A stretch of 64,000 nt of DNA from positions 3,428,332 through 3,492,331 of the forward strand of contig CM077150.1 in assembly GCA_039583875.1 (NCBI GenBank), in the 5' to 3' direction. This document shows, piece after piece, positions 43,090-54,657 of the stretch. Under the pieces are notes generated by a model. It was given only the letters and a program-made list of their open reading frames with translations, was not told where the DNA came from and did not search any database. Position 1 is the stretch's first letter; the number at the start of each line of letters is the position of its first letter. The position numbers and the translations under genes are program-made. The DNA comes from Platanthera guangdongensis (taxonomy: Eukaryota > Streptophyta > Magnoliopsida > Asparagales > Orchidaceae).

Positions 43090-43278
43090 GGCTCTATTTG
43101 GCGCAGTGGCAGCGGGCCTACAACTGTCTTTCATGAACGTCCGACCTCATCCAAGGAACTTCATCAACTTTTATGTTCAAAACTAGTTTACTTTGCTTGG
43201 TGGCAGTTAAACATACATTCTGTGAAAGTGACGTTTTTGCCCAAACTCAACGAAGCAAGAATGAAATATCCAACCAAC
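43090..43278 (+). mobile_element. ~220-bp Tourist-like MITE, copy 6 (right end eroded)
   Basis: TTA then GGCTCTATTTGGCGCAGTGG at the left, with CATGAACGTCCGACCTCATC, TTTTATGTTCAAAACTAG and TTTTTGCCCAAACTCAACG inside. The right terminus is not preserved. Confidence 0.75.
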
Positions 43279-43289
43279 GAAAAGAATAA

Positions 43290-44690
43290 TAATTATCAAA
43301 AGAAGAATCTCTAAGTGTAGGCATTCATGAAAGATACATTTTTCAAGCACATCCCAAACAACAAACTTTATGTTTGAAAGTAAAAAAAAAAAAAACATTT
43401 ACATTTAAGGGTAATTTACCAAAAAATCCTCACTAATTCTGCATAATTACACCCCCCCCCCTCTATGTGGTACATGTATGCCAACTACCTTTTTTTTATT
43501 TTCTAGTACATGTATGTTACAATCAAAACTAAAATGGAAGGTTTGTAATTGCAGATGATCGAAGGGAGGTCTCTGTAACTATGCAAAGTTAGAATGGTGT
43601 TTTTTGTGATTGTTTCTCCTATATCTAAGGCTTATTTACAAAAACCTCCTCTCTATTTTTGTATAATTACAGCCCCCCCCCCCATCTGATACATGTATGT
43701 TAACCATCTCGATCAATTTTTTCTCTGAGTAACAATCAAAGAAAATATTTGTAATTACAGAAGGTAGAGGGGAGGTCCCTGAAATTATACAAAGTTAGAA
43801 TGGTGTTTTTTGTTGTTATTCCTTATATATAATTGTTGATGTATATTATGACATATAACAGGTTCAGAGGCTTATTAACGGATCGTGGATACTGGGATAT
43901 ATATCCAATACCCATATTAAACTTATGGTTTGTCTATATATATAAACCTAGCTGGGGGCAACAAGTAATTAATTCCAACTTGATCCACACCCGGATGCTT
44001 CGAGCAAACCTAACAATAATATCACAGAATATCAAGAAAAATAAAGGTCTAAAAGTGTTAATTAAGATCTAAATTTCAAAATACAATATTTCATAATTAG
44101 AATATATGTAAGAGAAAAAAAATGACACCTACACACGTAAGCATGCAATTAAAATATATGCCTTCTCTTCAATAAGCAAACCAACCCAAATTGCACCTTG
44201 TTAAATTCATATTTGATCCTTAAATAAATCCAACAACAAAAAAGAATAATAATTCATCAAAAGAAGAAGTTCCACGTGTAGCCAGCCTGTGAATTCTAAC
44301 TAGAACTACCGTTTTCAAGTATGCATCACATCAGAAACATGAATTTTAAATCTGAAAACAAAAACAAAGCATCTAAATCTAATATAACATAAATATGATG
44401 TTATGGGTCCTCACCATCCGACACCGGTTTACGCATATTTCATTTACGTGTCATTTTGTATGTTATTTCCAGTGTTAGTCGAGTCGTAGTTACGACTAAT
44501 TAGAGTTGTTAGGTTTCGGTATTCACACATTTACTTTTATCTTTGAGTATTTATATTCGTGCTACTTATAAATATGTAAGTTAAATGTTCTATTTCTCTC
44601 ATTAGTTCTTTTCGACTCCCCCAACTCCTAGGGTTAGGGTTGAGCGCAGCTCCCCTTCTTACTCTCCACTCGAATTCTCCACGGGTAGAG
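43290..44690. other. AT-rich intergenic, no gene recognised
   Basis: Two similar stretches, near 43,430-43,620 and 43,630-43,810, share TAATTACA-CCCCCCCC, CATGTATGT-TAACCA, GGGAGGTC-CCTG and AATGGTGTTTTTTGT, so an imperfect ~190-bp duplication is present. C-runs at 43,452-43,461 and 43,674-43,683. No gene. Confidence 0.6.
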
Positions 44691-44691
44691 C

Positions 44692-46790
44692 TCTGCTCCC
44701 TTTTATATCTCTGTGTATGTCCACCGTCACCTCAGATGAAACCCAAAATAGGCTAGTGATATATGATTGCATTTATTAGCATATATTGAAACATGAAAGT
44801 ATATTTCTATCATAAATGAGAATAAGGCTCCGTTTGGGGGGATTTATTTTCACTGGTCAAGCGGTTACGATCGCATGAACTGAACCTTAATTAAAGCCCG
44901 ATTCATGCAGTGGTAACCGCTTGGCCAGCGAAAATAAATCCCCCAAACGAAGCCTAAATAAAGAATTTGCAACTTCAAGAAGAAAAATCACTAGCCATTA
45001 CATAATACAATATTTCATAACTATTTCAACAAGAGGCAGAACTAGAATTTCCACTCAGCTCGGAGATAATAAATTTGAACTAAAAAATAATTGTTAAAAA
45101 TGTTGCACAAATTTTTCTGCCCAAACATCAGCGGAAGAACGAAAAATATAAATTTACAGATCAACAGCTACTTTCCATTGATGCATATTCTAAAAGCATG
45201 ACATAATTGTATCAATTCTTATTATATTAACAACTTTTTCAGCGCAAGCAAGTATTCGTTCATTCATTCCTCATTTTATTTTGTAAACAAACATTTATTA
45301 TTTTCATCACAAAAAAATATATTATCTCAACACTAGCTGTTACAAAAAAGACTTGAAATGAAACTATACGGAAAAATATTATGTACTTAGGCATTTGTGA
45401 GATTATGACAAAGGATAGGGCACAATGACGACAAAGGATCCATATAGCCGACCCCACTATAGTGGATAAAGGCTTGAGTGTTGCTATTGTTGTTTACTAT
45501 CTGTTACAAAAACAAAAGAGACATGTCAAGTTCAGTAGTCTGAAAATGATCTCATTTTTAAGCCTTTTAGAAATCCAATGATTATTTTAGTGAACATGGC
45601 GGCGGCCAATCGGGTCACCATGAGCTGTGTCTCACAGGAGCAGAGATAGGATAGGTATTTACGAATTTTTACCTTTAGCTTAGGGTATCGTTGGAGAAGT
45701 CTTTCTGAATACACACCCGGGTGCATTCCTGGATGCCACAAAAAGATGATGCAAAGACGAATTGAACTAGGTATAAACTATACTATTGGGGAGCATGTTA
45801 AAGATTAACAAACTCAGTATGAACTTGAACATGGAAACACCCGCTAAAATTAATGAATTAGTTGAATTATTTTTGTAATTTTTTTTAAAAAAATAACTAT
45901 GCGGATGCTCGACGAAAATGCCAAAATACAAAAGGGTTCCCTTTTGGCACCAATTTTGGTGCCCGGGAACTTGGAAACTAAGGCCTCGTTTAGCAAGGTG
46001 GTGGCAGTCGTAAACACATGGATTAAACCGTCATTCGTTAAGAATTACCTAAACAAACATTAACCCGTTGAACATAAAAGTGGATGAAGTTCCTTAGGTG
46101 AGTATTAACGAATGACAATTTAGGGGCAGTTTGTTTCGACGGTGACGGTGGCAAAATAAGCTGTGAGAATGGAGCTATGTAAATGAAGTTGTTGGAATAG
46201 AGCTGTTTAAAATCGCAAAACAGTTTGGTAAAACAACGATGACAGAGTTGTTCAAAATGGAGAAACAGTTTGGTAAAACAGCGGGGACAGAGTTGTTCAA
46301 AATGGAGAAACAATTTGGTAAAACAACGGCGGCGTTTCTATTACATTTAATTATAAAAAAAATTACAATTACACTAATTAAAATGGATTATAATTAATAT
46401 TTATTATAAATTTAATTTATTAATAATAATCATACTAATAATATTAATACTAATCAATATCATAATCATAATATTATAATAATAATATAATCATAATCAT
46501 GATAATAATCATAATAATAATAATTATAATATAATATAATAATCATCATCATAATATAATAATTAAAATCAAACCTTAGTACTTCAAGCACTCGTGGATC
46601 CAAGTCACATAGTTAGCCATTTTGATCAAGACAAACAAAATCCTCTCCGGTGTTCACGCCAGAAATCCTCTCCGGCAGCCATGACAGGAATCCTCCCCGC
46701 TGGCCATGGCAGAAATCCTCGCCGACGTTCATCGCCCGTCTGATGCGTTGGGAATGCAAGCAGCTATTGGAAAGGAACGTTGAGAAAGGA
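44692..46790 (+). repeat. Large repeat unit, copy A (~2.1 kb)
   Basis: It starts at GCTCTGCTCCCTTTTATATC and runs through a palindromic MITE, CACTAGCCATTACATAATAC, AAACCTTAG and CCGTCTGATGCGTTGGGAA. The same order occurs at 49,482-51,530 and 52,256-55,322. No ORF is conserved across the three copies, so it is a non-coding duplicated block and not a gene family. Confidence 0.88.
44826..44954 (+). mobile_element. Palindromic MITE, copy 2 (in unit A)
   Basis: GGCTCCGTTTGGGGGGATTT...AAATCCCCCAAACGAAGCC with TAA on both sides. It has the same place in the large repeat as copies 4 and 5, so these three derive from one insertion. Confidence 0.92.
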
Positions 46791-46970
46791 GTTTTGCTCC
46801 TATGATGACAACGCAACACCAAAACAAACAGGCAAAATTTTTTTCGGCACCGATGGCAACACAACCGAGAGAGACCACTGAAACAAACCGAGCCTTAACG
46901 AAGCCTAAGAGCATATAATCCTGACACCACCCTAATGTTCATGACCGGCACCACCGTGCCAAACGAAGCC
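45982..46970. mobile_element. 989-bp Tourist-like element with a nested insertion
   Basis: The left end GGCCTCGTTTAGCAAGGTGG and the right end CCACCGTGCCAAACGAAGCC are inverted copies, and TAA flanks both. It contains family phrases of the ~220-bp MITE and a second TIR element (46,123-46,894). Units B and C contain only its left part. Confidence 0.8.
46123..46894. mobile_element. 772-bp TIR element nested in the previous one
   Basis: GGGGCAGTTTGTTTCGACGG faces CTGAAACAAACCGAGCC, with TTA at 46,120-46,122 and 46,895-46,897. Inside are three ~56-bp repeats with CAGTTTGGTAAAACAACG (46,206-46,325) and an ATAAT-rich stretch (46,370-46,570). No transposase. Confidence 0.8.
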
Positions 46971-46973
46971 TAA

Positions 46974-47570
46974 GAGCATATAATCCTTACACACCCTCAC
47001 TGAGCATGATTTTCTCTCAACTTTCACACTACTGCTTTGAGTTCTGAAAGCAGCCTCTTGCAAGAATGTAGAGTAAAGTTTGCCGACATTTCACACTTGT
47101 GGTGGCCGGTTGGACCCTTCAATCGACCCTCACAGCTGCGAGGTGAGGGTTTGCAAAAATGGAGTACTAAATAATATATATTTTTATAATACAATAATGT
47201 TTGTTGTGCTTGTGAGCTCAAAAAATAGCCAAGGCGCGATCAAGATCACTCTCTTGGCTCAAATTCAAGTCCAGCGGGTTTACATACAAAGCCCAAATGT
47301 AAATCAAGTGTGCGAAGTTCAGATCAACCCTTCTCCAAAATAAATTCAAATTAATTAAAATGACAAAAATGTGACAAATTTAATAAATCCGAATAAAAAA
47401 GCAAGAGAATAATCAGAACATAACATTAATAGAATCATAGAGAATAATCAGAAGAATCATTTATGGAAATTTCCACCACTATACTTAGTTACTTACATAA
47501 AATTCATGATTGTTAATGTAAAGGCTACAAAAATGAGGAAATTCAGGAGAAGAATTAACAATAAAACTAA
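46974..47570. other. Intergenic, no gene recognised
   Basis: No ORF with family features. AT-rich towards the right. Confidence 0.6.
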
Positions 47571-47710
47571 GGCTCCGTTTGGTGGATTTATTTTCACAAG
47601 TCAAGCGGTAAAATTAATGTCTGGTTCATGCGGTCGTAACCTTAATTAAGGTGCAGTTCACACGTTCGTAACCGCTTGACCGGTAAAAATAAGTCCCCCC
47701 AAACGGAGGC
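47571..47710 (+). mobile_element. Palindromic MITE, copy 3
   Basis: GGCTCCGTTTGGTGGATTTA...CCCCCCAAACGGAGG with TAA on both sides (47,568-47,570; 47,711-47,713). The centre has drifted more than in other copies. Confidence 0.88.
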
Positions 47711-48368
47711 TAAGCAAAGTGTTGTAGCAGATCAAATATACACAAGTCAATGGAAGTAGTGAACTGTAGGTCACTGCAGAACAACAAGGTTAAACCTGCT
47801 GCTACTATTGAGCATTCATGCTTCACTTGAGATGAATTTGAAAAAAAAGATCTTAACATACATAGAAATTCTAATTGGCCAACAAGACTGCCTGAAACCA
47901 AGACTGAAGCAGGTAAAAATACAATTTTGACCTTGTTTTTTTTGTTTTCATGGATTCAAAAGAAGGGCAAATTTGAGCTTTTCAACCTGTTTCAACCAAT
48001 TTTCTAGGCCAAATAGCATTTGTCTCATATCAATGTAAAGCTCCAATGATATCAGTGTCATCTAGTTAAAAAAATCAATGTAAATAAGTTGCATTATTTT
48101 TACACATTTAGGGAATAAATACGCGCTATACGGATCCTCGACGAAAATTAAATATGCAACCCATTTGTGCTCTCATCAGCCATACTTTGCTATGTACCTT
48201 TGATGTTAGCAAGAGAACCATATGACTGCATTCTCAGGAACCTGTTATTTCAAGTATCTCTTCCAATAAAAATAATCACTAAAAATATTTGAATAACATT
48301 GAAAACCCATTTTATATTCAAGAACAATTTACCACTTTTATCTTGAGGAGCTTATAACATGTATACAT

Positions 48369-48995
48369 TGTTGGAACCGAGAACTTGACTATCAAGAACT
48401 TGATCGTTGAAGGATCAAATCCGACTACCTCTTCTCCTCTCTTCTGACAAGACCAAAGAAGAATCTGGATCGATCTCAACGAGATACCTCGTATCGCCTC
48501 CAAAAGTTCGCCACCGAGACTGCAATGAAGCCGTATCCCTAAATCGGGAAAATAACAACGTATATAACGTCTGCCGGCAACCACGATCGTCGACCCAAAA
48601 GGCCGGTCGACGATAGCGCGACCCGAACCCAAAAGGCCGGTCGACGATAGCATACATAACCAAAAGGCCGGTCGATGTCGATCGCGAACAAGCGTTCGAC
48701 TCGCCGACAAAAAATTCCCATCAGAAAAATTTGGTGGGGGCGTTGCCCCCGAGCCCCCACCGGGGACGCTGTCCCTGTGCCCGCTGTCCGGTCAGCGGAC
48801 CTCCGCCGGGGGCTGCCGCCCCGGACCCGCTGTTGGGTAGAGATTCGATCACACTTCGATTCCTCTAAGCTCACGTGGGCGAACCCGGTGTGAGAAACAA
48901 GAGGACCGGAAGTGTTCCACAACCCCAACACGTCTGTTCGTATGTAAAAAGATGGTTGGGGGTTAGTAGTCATTGTGGAGGCGAACAAGACTACA
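48369..48995 (-). repeat. LTR-like region with CCGGTCGACGATAG repeats and GC hairpins
   Basis: TGTTGGAACCGAGAACTTG and ACTTGATCGTTGAAGGATC look like the end of a copia-type LTR on the minus strand. AAAAGGCCGGTCGACGATAG occurs three times (48,595-48,680). Between 48,725 and 48,835 several GC hairpins follow each other, for example GGGGGCGTTGCCCCC and GGGGACGCTGTCCC. A possible TACAT pair (48,364-48,368; 48,653-48,657) would define only a 284-bp LTR and is not convincing. Confidence 0.45.
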
Positions 48996-49000
48996 GGGGT

Positions 49001-49481
49001 GAGGTCGTGATTATTTTATTATTAGACAGATGGTCATGTTACATTGTGGAGGTGTCGCAGCAACCCAGAAGTGTATAGAAACTCCCCCTTCCAAACCAAG
49101 TGCTGTGTGAGTTCAGGAGGAAGCAGGAGAGATCGTCAAATATTCAAATGGGCGACTTTTCGCACGGTGTCAACTTTCTTCCACCCACTACAATGGGGTC
49201 CTATTTATAGGCCAAAATAGGGGGTAGCCCCCCCCCCCCCCCACCCCCACCACCACCACACACACACCTCCCCTTGAGAGGCCTCTAGGTCTCAGAGAGT
49301 CTGCCAATCGAGATGAAATCTGCCGAGCAAAATTAAATGTCGACGAGTTGAACTACGCTGCGCTGAATGTCGAAGAGCTGAACTCTGCTTAGCTGAATGT
49401 CGATGAGCTGAGTTCAGCTTTTCAAACATTCAGCTCAGCTCATTGACATTCAGCTAGGCGGAGTTCAGCTCTTCAACATTC
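49001..49481 (-). repeat. LTR-like block preceding unit B
   Basis: A minus-strand TATA box (CTATAAATAG) at about 49,199-49,208, a C-run with CA repeats (49,229-49,266) and a long imperfect inverted repeat follow one another. The same block occurs before unit C at 51,533-51,990. With unit B it forms a larger duplicated segment. Confidence 0.65.
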
Positions 49482-49484
49482 AGC
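49361..49484. repeat. Long inverted repeat of GCTGAATGTCG motifs
   Basis: Left arm GCTGAATGTCGAAGAGCTGA, AGCTGAATGTCGATGAGCTG; right arm CAGCTCATTGACATTCAGCT, GGAGTTCAGCTCTTCAACAT. The arms are about 55 bp around TTTTCAAACA. A second copy is at 51,873-51,988, and a partial one at 52,185-52,258. Confidence 0.85.
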
Positions 49485-51530
49485 TCTGCTCCCTTTTATA
49501 TCTCCGTGTATGTCGACCGTCACCTCAGATGAAACCCAAAATAGACTAGTGATATATGATTGCACTTATTAGCATATATTGAAACATGAAAGTATATTTC
49601 TATCATAAATGAGAATAAGATTCCGTTTGGGGGGGGGGGACTTATTTTCACCAGTCAAGAGGTTACGGCCGCATAAACTGAACCTTAATTAAAGCCCGAT
49701 TCATGCGGTGGTAACTGTTTGGCCAGTGAAAATAAGTCCCCCAAACGAAGTCTAAATAAAGAATTTGGAACTTCAAGAAGAAAAATCACTAGCCATTACA
49801 TAATACAATATTTCATAACTAGAATGTCAACAAGAGGTAGAACTAGAATTTCCAATCAGCTCGGACATAATAAATTTGAACTAAAAATAATTGTTAAAAA
49901 TATTGCACAAATTTTCTGCCCAAACATCAATGGAAGAACGAAAAATATAAATTTACAGATCAACATTTACTTTCCATTGATGCATATTCTAAAAGCATGA
50001 AATAATTGTATCAATTCTTATTATTTGATGCATATTCTAAAAGCATGACATAATTGTATCAATTCTTATTATACTAACAACTTTTTCAACGCAAGCAAGT
50101 ATTCGTTCATTCATTCCTGATTCTATTTTGTAAACAAATATTTATTATTTTCATTACAAAAAAATATATTATCCCAACACTAGCTGTTACAAAAGAGACT
50201 TGAAATGAAACTATATGGAAAGATATTATGTACATAGGCATTAGCGAGATTATGACAAAAGATAGGGCACAATAGCGACAGAGGATCCATATAGCCGACC
50301 CCATTATAGTGAGATAAAAGCTTGAGTGTTGTTGTTATTTACTATCTGTTACAAAAACAAAAGAGACATGTCAAGTTCAATAATCTGAAAATGATCTCAT
50401 TTTTAAGCCTTTTAGAAATCCAATGATTATTTTAGCGAACATGGCGGCGGCCAATCGGGTCATCATGAGCAGTGTCTCACGAGAGCAGAGATAGGATAGG
50501 TATTTACAAATTTTTCCCTTTAGCTTAGGGTATCGCCTGGAGAAGGCTTTCTGAATACACACTCGGGCGCATTCCCGGAATGCCACAAAAAGATGATGCA
50601 AAGACAAGCTGAACTCAGTATGAACTATACTAATAGGGAGCATGTTAAAGATTAACAAACTCAGTATGAACTCGAACATGGAAACAGCTGCTAAAATTAA
50701 TGAATTAGTTGAATTATTTTTGTAATTTAAAAAATAAAAAGAAAACTCTGCGAATGCTCGACGAAAATGCCAAAATACAAAAAGGTTCCCTTTTGGCACC
50801 AATTTTGGTACCCCGGGAACTTGAAAACTAAGTCTCCGTTTAGCAAGGTGGTGGCAGTCGTAATCACATGGATTAAACTGTCATTCGTTAAGAATTACCT
50901 AACAAACATTAACCTTCTGAAACTAAAAGTGGATGTAGTTCCTTAGATGAGCATTAACGAATGACAATTTAGGGTCAGTTTGTTTCGCCGGTGACGGTGA
51001 CATAAGTAGCTGTGGGAATGAAGCTATGTAAATGAAGCTGTTGGAATAGAGCTGTTTAGAATAGCAAAACAGTTTGGTAAAACAGCGGTGACAGACCTGT
51101 TCACAATGGAGAAACAGTTTGGTAAAACAACGACGACGTTTCTATTACATTTAATTTAAAAAAATTACAATTACACTAATTAAAATGGATTATAATTAAT
51201 ATTTATTATAAATTTAATTTAATAATAATAATAATCATACTAATAATATTAAAACTAATCAATATCATAATCATAATATTATAATAATAATGTAATCATA
51301 TAATAATAATTATAATATAATATAATAATAATCATCATCATAATATAATAATTAAAATCAAACCTTAGGACTTCAATCACCCGAGAATCCAAGTCACATC
51401 GTTAGCCATTTTGATCAAGACAAACGAAATTCTCTCCGGCGTCAACGCCATAAATCCTCTGGTGGCCATGACAGGAATCCTCCCTGCCGGCCATGGCAGA
51501 AATCCTCGCTAACGTTCATGGCCCGTCTGA
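49482..51530 (+). repeat. Large repeat unit, copy B
   Basis: Collinear with unit A from GCTCTGCTCCCTTTTATATC to GCCCGTCTGATG, where it joins directly to the LTR-like block of the next copy (GAGGTCGCGATTATTTTATT). It has a 40-bp local duplication near 49,975-50,065 (GATGCATATTCTAAAAGCAT twice). Confidence 0.88.
49619..49752 (+). mobile_element. Palindromic MITE, copy 4 (in unit B)
   Basis: GATTCCGTTTGGGGGGGGGG...TCCCCCAAACGAAGTC with TAA on both sides. Orthologous in position to copy 2. Confidence 0.9.
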
Positions 51531-51532
51531 TG

Positions 51533-52255
51533 AGGTCGCGATTATTTTATTATTAGACGAGATGGTCATGTTATATTGTGGAGGTATCGCAGCTTACCCA
51601 GAAGTGTATAGAAACTCCCCCTTCCAAACCAAGTGCTGTGTGAGTTCAGGAGAAAGCAGGAGAGATCGTCAAATATTCAAATGGGCGACTCTTCGCACTG
51701 TGTAAACTTTCTTCCACCCACTACAATGGGGTCTTATTTATAGGCCAAAATAAGGGGTACCCCCCCCCCCCCCACACACACACACCTCCCCATGCGAGGC
51801 CTCTAGGTCTCTGAGAGTCTGCCAATCGAGATGAAATATGCCGAGCAAAATGTCGACGAGTTCAACTCCGCTGAGCTGAATGTCGAAGAGCTGAACTCCG
51901 CCTAGCTGAATGTCGATGAGCTGAGTTCAGCTTTTCAAACATTCAGCTCAACTCATCGACATTCAGCTAGGCGGAGTTCAGCTCTTCTCCCTTTTATATC
52001 TCTGTGTATGTCCATCGTCACCACAGATGAAACCCAAAATAGGAGTCCAGCTCGGCGCTTCAAGCATTTAGCACGGTGGAATTCAGCAAGTGGCATTTAG
52101 CACGGTGGAATTCAGCTTGGTGGCATTTAGCTCGGCGGAATTCAGCTTGGTGGAGTTCAGCTCGGTGGAGTTCAACTAGGTAGAGTTCAGCTTTTCAAAC
52201 ATTCAGCTCAGTTCATCGACATTCAGCAAGGCGGAGTTCAGCTCTTCGACATTCA
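51533..52255 (-). repeat. LTR-like block preceding unit C
   Basis: Collinear with 49,001-49,481, then extended by short repeats of GGTGGAATTCAGC and GGCATTTAGC (52,050-52,190) and a second right arm of the inverted repeat. Contains a C-run with CA repeats at 51,761-51,786. Confidence 0.7.
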
Positions 52256-52359
52256 GCTCTGCTCCCTTTTATATCTCTGTGTATATCCACCGTCACCCCT
52301 CAGATGAAACCCAAAATAGACTAGTGATATATGATTGCACTAATCATAAATGAGAATAA

Positions 52360-52489
52360 GGCTCGGTTTGGGGGGTGCTTATTTTCACCGGTCAAGCGGT
52401 TACGACCGCATGAACTGAACCTTAATTAAAGTCTGATTCATGCGGTTGTAACCGCTTGGCCAGTGAAAATAAGTCCCCCAAACAAAATC
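52360..52489 (+). mobile_element. Palindromic MITE, copy 5 (in unit C)
   Basis: GGCTCGGTTTGGGGGGTGCT...AGTCCCCCAAACAAAATC, preceded by TAA; the right flank has mutated. Same position in the unit as copies 2 and 4. Confidence 0.88.
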
Positions 52490-54140
52490 AAAATAAAGAA
52501 TTTGCAACTTCAAGAAGGAAAATCACTAGCCATTACATAATACAATATTTCATAACTAGAATGTCAACAAGAGGCAGAACTAGAATTTTCACTCAGCTCG
52601 GACATAATAAATTTGAAATAAAAAATAATTGTTAAAAATGTTGCACAAATTTTTCTGCCCAAACATCAACGGAAGAACGAAAATATAAATTTAGAGATCA
52701 ACAGTTACTTTCCATTGATGAATATTCTAAAAGCATGACATAATTGTATCAATTCTTATTATATTAACAACATTTTCAACGCAAGCAAGTCTTCGTTCAT
52801 TCATTGCTCATTCTATTTTGTAAACAAACATTTATTATTTTCATCACAAAAAATATATATTATCTCAACACTAGCTGTTACAAAAAAAACTTGAAATGAA
52901 ACTATACGGAAAGATATTTTGTACTTAGACATTAGTGAGATTATGACAAAAGATAGGGCACAATGGCGACAAAGGATTCATATAACCAACCCCACTATAG
53001 TGGGATAAAGGCTCGAGTGTTGTTGTTTACTAACTGTTACAAAAACAAAAGAGACGTGAATTTTTAAGCCTTTTAGAAATCCAATGATTATTTTAGCGAA
53101 CATGGCGGAGGCCAATCAGGTCACCATGAGCAGTGTCTCACAGGAGCAGAGATAGGATAGGTATTTACGAATTTTTCCCTTTAGCTTAGGGTATCACCTG
53201 GAGAAGGCTTTCTGAATACACACCCGGGCGCATTCCTGGATGCCACCAAAAAGATGATGCAAAGACAAGTTGAAATCGGTATGAACTATACTAATAGGGA
53301 GCATGTTAAAGATTAACAAACTCAGTATGAACTCGAACATGGAAACACCCGCTAAAATTAATGAATTAGTTGAATTATTTTTGTAATTTAAAAATAAAAA
53401 GAAAACTATGCGGATGCTCGACGAAAATGCCAAAATACAAAAAGATTCCCTTTTGGCACCCCGGGAACTTGGAAACTAAGGCTCCGTTTAGCAAGGTGGT
53501 GGCAGTCGTAAACACATGGATTAAACCGTCATTCGTTAAAAATTACCTAACATTAACCCTTTGAACATAAAAGTGGATGAAGTTCCTTAAGTGAGTATTA
53601 ACGAATGACAATTTAGAGTCAGTTTGTTTCGTCGGTGACGGTGGCAAAAAGAGCTGTGGGAATGAAGCTATGTAAATGAAGCTCTTGGAATAAAGCTGTT
53701 TAGAATATCAAAACAGTTTGGTAAAACAGCGGTGACAGATCTGTTCACAATGGAGAAACGATTTGGTAAAACAACGACGGCGTTTCTATTACATTTAATT
53801 ATAAAAAATTACAATTACACTAATTAAAAGGAATTATAATTAATATTTATTATAAATTTAATTTATTAATAATAATAATACTAATAATAGTAAAATTAAT
53901 CAATATCATACTCATAATCAAGCTTTTAAAACCCGGACCGGACCAGCCGGTTCAACCGGTCGGACCGCCGACCGGACCCCCGGCCGGTCCGGTCAAGGGT
54001 GAAAACCCGGTATGGTAGCGGACCGTCCAAGAACCGGTAAACCGGGCGGGCGGACCGGCTAACCGGAAACCGGGCACGGTTTTGTGGAACCGGGCGGGCC
54101 ACAAGCCCAATTATTAATGCATGTAAAAATGATATGCCTG

Positions 54141-54194
54141 GGATTTGAACCCGGATCACCTCCAGCTCAAGCAAGATTGAAGACCACTAAGCAA
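54141..54194 (-). repeat. tRNA-like A and B boxes inside the hAT-like element
   Basis: On the minus strand TTGCTTAGTGG (54,194-54,184) resembles an A box, and GGTTCAAATCC (54,151-54,141) a B box. They are 32 bases apart, as in an intron-less tRNA. The sequences outside cannot form an acceptor stem, so it is a tRNA-derived or SINE-type remnant, not a functional tRNA gene. Confidence 0.55.
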
Positions 54195-54241
54195 TTAAAC
54201 CTTGTTGAAATTTTTCGGAATATATTATATACATATACATA

Positions 54242-54657
54242 TGTGGAAACCAACCTCACATCTTCCCATGATGGTAAGGGGGGACGGGGGTTAAACATCA
54301 AGGACTACCCGCTGTATTGAGACTTCCATCCACGAGATGGCGGGGATCCGCCACACGGGGGGCCCACCGGGGTCAACACCCAGACCTTGAGGAAGCCCAA
54401 ATATGCGGTCCCACACACATCCAAACACACCCCCACAGCGGGATAGCTTTGATACCATGTGGAAATCACCCATCACCTCACATCTTCCCAAAACCCCGAA
54501 TGGTAAGGGGGGACGGAGGTATAAACACCAAGGATTCCGCTGTATGTGGGACTAAATCCACGGGATGACCTCAACACCCAGACCTGGAACGCGATGAGAA
54601 AGCTCAAATATGCGGTCCCACACACACTCAATCCCGCTGGACCTTTGTTCTCAACAA
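54242..54657 (-). mobile_element. TRIM (miniature LTR element) with ACATA duplication
   Basis: TGTGGAAACC...GTTCTCAACA is flanked by ACATA (54,237-54,241; 54,658-54,662). The right LTR is 54,458-54,657. On the minus strand it is followed directly by TGGTATCAAAGC (54,457-54,446), an initiator-Met primer site. The left repeat (from 54,242) shares CTCACATCTTCCC, GGTAAGGGGGGACGG and ATATGCGGTCCCACACACA but lacks the LTR start, so an internal deletion removed it. No coding capacity. Confidence 0.85.

Noticed and set aside
46370..46570. Origin or matrix attachment region in the ATAAT-rich stretch
   Set aside because: Only simple AT richness is seen; no specific motif supports it.
48369..48652. 284-bp solo LTR with TACAT duplication
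   Set aside because: The 5-bp match may be chance; the internal repeat AAAAGGCCGGTCGACGATAG continues beyond the supposed right end.
54141..54194. Functional tRNA gene
   Set aside because: A/B-box spacing fits, but no acceptor stem can form and the site is inside a transposon.
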